From the NCBI GenBank assembly GCA_031265005.1, contig JAISDD010000238.1, positions 1 through 9,394 of the forward strand: a DNA stretch of 9,394 nucleotides, written 5' to 3'. Source of the stretch: Syntrophomonadaceae bacterium (lineage in GTDB: Bacteria > Bacillota > Syntrophomonadia > Syntrophomonadales > Syntrophomonadaceae). The translations under genes were made by a program, and so were the position numbers. Below the pieces are notes generated by a model that was given only the letters and a program-made list of their open reading frames with translations, searched no databases and was not told where the DNA came from. This document shows, piece after piece, positions 7,241 to 9,394 of this stretch (the first letter of the stretch is position 1; every line of letters begins with the position of its first letter).

Positions 7241-7359
7241 TAGTAAATAATAGCGCCGGCGGCGAGAACAGTTTTTCCAACGCCAAGGCCGTTTTCAAAA
7301 GTTGCTATGACGGATAAGCGGTTTGTAATTTATTTAAACTTTTGAACACCCACAACTTA

Positions 7360-7388
7360 TTGACACAAGGTTCGGCTTATGATAGAGT
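7360..7388 (+). promoter_or_regulatory. Sigma-A-type promoter of the rpmG-secE-nusG-rplK-rplA unit
   Basis: A perfect -35 TTGACA (7360-7365) is separated by 17 bases from TAGAGT (7383-7388). It lies about 40 bases before the rpmG start codon. No other strong promoter is visible in the operon. Confidence 0.75.
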
Positions 7389-7427
7389 ATTATAGGATTT
7401 TTATGCACGAGATGGAGGTGCAAGGTA

Positions 7428-7577
7428 ATGCGTGTTGGAATAACACTGGCTTGTTCTGATTGCAAGCAGCGTAATTATACCTATACGAAAGATAAGAAAA
7501 AAAGCACTGAGAAAGTTGAAGTACGAAAATATTGCCGTTTTTGTAATACCCATACCGTACACAAAGAAATTAAGTAA
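7428..7577 (+). CDS. rpmG: 50S ribosomal protein L33
   Basis: The 49-residue protein begins [12 protein letters not shown] and ends THTVHKEIK, the normal length for L33. Two CxxC pairs (Cys9/Cys12 and Cys36/Cys39) mark the zinc-binding form. It is a small basic protein of the large ribosomal subunit near the tRNA exit site. The ATG at 7428 follows a GGAGGTG ribosome site (7414-7420) at 7 bases. Its place before secE and nusG is the usual Bacillota order. Confidence 0.96.
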   Translation: MRVGITLACSDCKQRNYTYTKDKKKSTEKVEVRKYCRFCNTHTVHKEIK

Positions 7578-7596
7578 AATTAGGGATGTGAACTGA

Positions 7597-7848
7597 TTGG
7601 CTAAAAATAACATTCCAGTCAAAGCGGAAGTGAAAGTCAAGAATCGCGTGTATAATATAAAAGAATACTTTATCAGTGTTTATTCAGAATTAAAACGGGT
7701 TCATTGGCCTAATCGCAAGCAGATATTAGTATATACCGGAGTAGTAATCTTTATGGTATTACTGGTAATGTTAATTCTTTGGTTATTTGACACCGGATTA
7801 TCAACTTTGCTGAGATTGTTAAATGATAGATTTAATGGACAGCTTTAA
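7597..7848 (+). CDS. secE: Preprotein translocase subunit SecE
   Basis: The 83-residue protein has the SecE signature ELKRVHWPNRKQ at residues 31-42, which lies along the membrane surface, then a single membrane segment at about 43-64. With SecY and SecG it forms the protein-export channel. It is the short single-span form usual in Gram-positive lineages. The start is TTG at 7597: an in-frame TGA lies immediately upstream (7594-7596), so no earlier start is possible. The ribosome site (AGGGATGTGA, 7582-7591) is only moderate, which may keep expression below that of the neighbouring genes. Confidence 0.95.
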   Translation: MAKNNIPVKAEVKVKNRVYNIKEYFISVYSELKRVHWPNRKQILVYTGVVIFMVLLVMLILWLFDTGLSTLLRLLNDRFNGQL

Positions 7849-7865
7849 ATAAGGTGGTGGAAATT

Positions 7866-8492
7866 ATGCCAGCCGAAAAATTAATTGTAGAAGAAACGGA
7901 GGAGACCGCCGCTGAGCTAAACTCCGTTCCTGTTGATTCAAACGAGGAGCCAGCCGCTCCGGAATCAAGAGGCGAGTGGTTTGTTGTTCATACCTATTCC
8001 AGCTATGAGAACAAAATTAAGCTCGACATCAACAAACGGGTCGAATCCATGAGTATGCAGGATAAAATTTTTGACATCATCATACCGGAAGAGCAAGAGG
8101 TTGAGTATAAAAATGGAAAGAAAAAAATAACTACCAAAAGGGTCTTTCCGGGATATATTATTGTTAATATGATAATGAGCGAAGATTCTTGGTATGTAGT
8201 GCGGCATACTCCTGGCGTAACGGGTTTTGTGGGCAGCGGGGGCAAGCCAATTCCGTTGCAGCCTGATGAAGTCAATAAAATTTTAGGAAAAATGGGCTTG
8301 GTCGATAGTAAACCTAAAATCATCGACATAGAAATAGGTGAAAATATCAGGGTGAGGACCGGGCCATTTACTAATTTTGAAGGAATAGTCCGTGAGCTCT
8401 TGGCCGACCGCGGAAAAGTCAGGGTTACGATATCAATGTTTGGCCGTGAAACACCGGTCGAATTAGATTATGAACAAATCGAAAAAATATAA
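7866..8492 (+). CDS. nusG: Transcription termination/antitermination factor NusG
   Basis: From the ATG at 7866 the protein has 208 residues. The NGN domain starts near residue 37 (EWFVVHTYSSYENK) and includes RVFPGYIIVNM and the VRHTPGVTGFVG stretch; it binds RNA polymerase. The KOW domain is at about 156-190 (IGENIRVRTGPFTNFEGIV). An in-frame GTG at 7854 is rejected because it lies in the ribosome site AAGGTGG (7851-7857), which is correctly placed for the ATG. About 36 residues before the NGN domain are acidic and probably disordered (EETEETAAELN...); the usual protein, about 175-180 residues, lacks this. The stop overlaps the start of the rplK ribosome site. Confidence 0.97.
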   Translation: MPAEKLIVEETEETAAELNSVPVDSNEEPAAPESRGEWFVVHTYSSYENKIKLDINKRVESMSMQDKIFDIIIPEEQEVEYKNGKKKITTKRVFPGYIIVNMIMSEDSWYVVRHTPGVTGFVGSGGKPIPLQPDEVNKILGKMGLVDSKPKIIDIEIGENIRVRTGPFTNFEGIVRELLADRGKVRVTISMFGRETPVELDYEQIEKI

Positions 8493-8504
8493 GGAGGTGT
8501 AAAA

Positions 8505-8930
8505 GTGGCAAAAAAAGTGCTGGGAACAATATCCTTGCAAATTGAAGCCGGTAAAGCGACGCCGGCGCCGCCGGTAGGACCTGCTTTAGGACAATACGGT
8601 CTTAATATAATGGGCTTTTGTAAAGAATACAACGCCAGAACGTCTAACCAGTCCGGATTTATTGTACCGGTGGAAATAACCGTTTATGCCGACAGGTCTT
8701 TTTCTTTTGAACTAAAGTCCCCGCCGGCTTCGGATTTATTAAAAAAAGCCGCTGGTGTTGAGCGTGGGTCCGGCGAACCCAATGTTAAAAAAGTAGGTAA
8801 AGTTACCCGGGCCAAACTTATTGAAATCGCTGAAACTAAAAAAGCTGATTTGAATTCGTCCGATTTGGAAGCGTCCATACGGATGATAGAAGGAACCGCC
8901 CGCAGCATGGGATTAGAAATAGTTGAATAA
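8505..8930 (+). CDS. rplK: 50S ribosomal protein L11
   Basis: The 141-residue length is standard. The N-terminal domain has the conserved [20 protein letters not shown] and [13 protein letters not shown]; the C-terminal domain (from about residue 72) binds 23S rRNA at the GTPase centre. The GTG start at 8505 follows a strong AGGAGGTG (8492-8499), which overlaps the nusG stop codon. Translation with nusG is therefore closely linked, and the 12-base gap leaves no room for a separate promoter. Confidence 0.98.
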   Translation: MAKKVLGTISLQIEAGKATPAPPVGPALGQYGLNIMGFCKEYNARTSNQSGFIVPVEITVYADRSFSFELKSPPASDLLKKAAGVERGSGEPNVKKVGKVTRAKLIEIAETKKADLNSSDLEASIRMIEGTARSMGLEIVE

Positions 8931-8950
8931 GACTATGTGTAAAATATTTA

Positions 8951-8979
8951 GTGGGAGAGCCGGAAGGTTCGGTAACCAC
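8951..8979 (+). promoter_or_regulatory. Candidate L1-binding hairpin in front of rplA
   Basis: GTGG (8951-8954) pairs with CCAC (8976-8979). An inner stem CCG(G)/(T)CGG (8960-8963 with 8969-8972) is separated from it by an uneven purine-rich internal loop (GAGAG opposite TAA). The AGGAGG site of rplA (8980-8985) follows directly. L1 is known to repress its own mRNA by binding a copy of its 23S rRNA site, and this two-stem shape with an asymmetric loop suits that. The assignment is an inference. Confidence 0.45.
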
Positions 8980-8993
8980 AGGAGGTATGCTTA

Positions 8994-9394
8994 ATGAAAA
9001 GAGGAAAATTATATCAAGAAGCTTCAAAAAGCGTGGATAAAAATAAATTTTATGATACCGCAGAAGGTTTACAATTATTGAAAGAACAAGCAAAAGCCAA
9101 ATTTGACGAGACGGTAGAAATACACGTAAAACTAGGGGTTGATCCTCGCCATGCCGATCAGCAGGTTCGGGGAACCGTAAGCCTTCCGCATGGTACCGGA
9201 AAAACACGCAAAGTTTTAGTTTTTGCTAAAGGAGAAAAAATAAGAGAAGCCGAAACAGCAGGCGCTGATTATGTGGGGGCTGAAGAGCTGGCCGAAAAAA
9301 TTCAAAACGGCTGGTTTGATTTCGATGTCGCGGTGGCTACTCCGGACATGATGGGAGTAGTGGGGAAATTAGGTAAAATATTAGGGCCGCGCGG
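8994..9394 (+). CDS. rplA: 50S ribosomal protein L1 (3' end cut by the window)
   Basis: The frame opens [10 protein letters not shown] and stays open to the window end after 133 complete codons, of about 230 expected. Characteristic L1 stretches are [20 protein letters not shown] and [11 protein letters not shown], which bind rRNA, and the [17 protein letters not shown] run at the edge. L1 forms the mobile stalk at the ribosomal E site and also represses its own operon. The ATG at 8994 follows AGGAGG at 8980-8985. The 63-base gap after rplK holds the candidate L1-binding hairpin. Confidence 0.97.
   Translation, partial: MKRGKLYQEASKSVDKNKFYDTAEGLQLLKEQAKAKFDETVEIHVKLGVDPRHADQQVRGTVSLPHGTGKTRKVLVFAKGEKIREAETAGADYVGAEELAEKIQNGWFDFDVAVATPDMMGVVGKLGKILGPR

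Noticed and set aside
7401..7640. 79-codon minus-strand open frame
   Set aside because: It is antisense to rpmG and the start of secE, both of which are clear genes.
7854..7865. Upstream GTG start for nusG
   Set aside because: The GTG is inside the AAGGTGG ribosome site that serves the ATG at 7866.

Overview
The window looks like part of the chromosome of a low- to mid-GC Bacillota (Firmicutes). Its right end has the order rpmG-secE-nusG-rplK-rplA with purine-rich Shine-Dalgarno sites, and four tRNA genes lie just upstream with their CCA ends encoded. The left end carries the 3' part of a collagen-like protein whose C-terminal domain resembles the BclB type of exosporium (spore surface) glycoprotein. 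Together with a soluble hybrid histidine kinase and a FIST sensor, this would suit a spore-forming anaerobe of the Sporomusa/Pelosinus type (Negativicutes). That placement is an inference and is not proven by the sequence.

Layout, left to right. Bases 1-1053 (+): 5'-truncated collagen-like surface protein, made of a 118-residue repeating module and a globular C-terminal domain. Bases 1054-1859: about 800 bases with no convincing gene, only short open frames that look like remnants. Bases 1860-2633 (+): ADP-ribosylglycohydrolase. Bases 6141 down to 2823 (-): a two-gene unit, a FIST-domain protein followed 16 bases later by a 702-residue PAS-HisKA-HATPase-REC-REC hybrid kinase. This unit converges on the hydrolase gene. 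Bases 6142-6498: a divergent promoter region between the FIST gene and the tRNAs, including a TTGACA/TGTCAA inverted repeat. Bases 6499-7194 (+): tRNA-Tyr(GTA), initiator tRNA-fMet(CAT), a 367-base spacer holding a strong branched stem-loop, tRNA-Thr(GGT) and elongator tRNA-Met(CAT), closed by a hairpin terminator. Bases 7360-9394 (+): a clear sigma-A-type promoter and then rpmG, secE, nusG, rplK and the start of rplA, which runs off the window.

How the parts work together: the right half is housekeeping (ribosomal proteins L33, L11 and L1, the SecE translocon subunit, the NusG elongation factor and tRNAs). A candidate L1 autoregulatory hairpin lies in front of rplA. The left half is accessory. 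FIST and the kinase probably form a cytoplasmic small-ligand sensing pathway: neither has membrane segments, and the kinase ends in two receiver domains with no output domain. The ADP-ribosylglycohydrolase would remove ADP-ribose from an unknown target. No complete, clearly new system is visible. The best candidates for follow-up are the branched RNA-like element between the tRNA genes, the FIST-kinase pair, and the decayed region upstream of the hydrolase.
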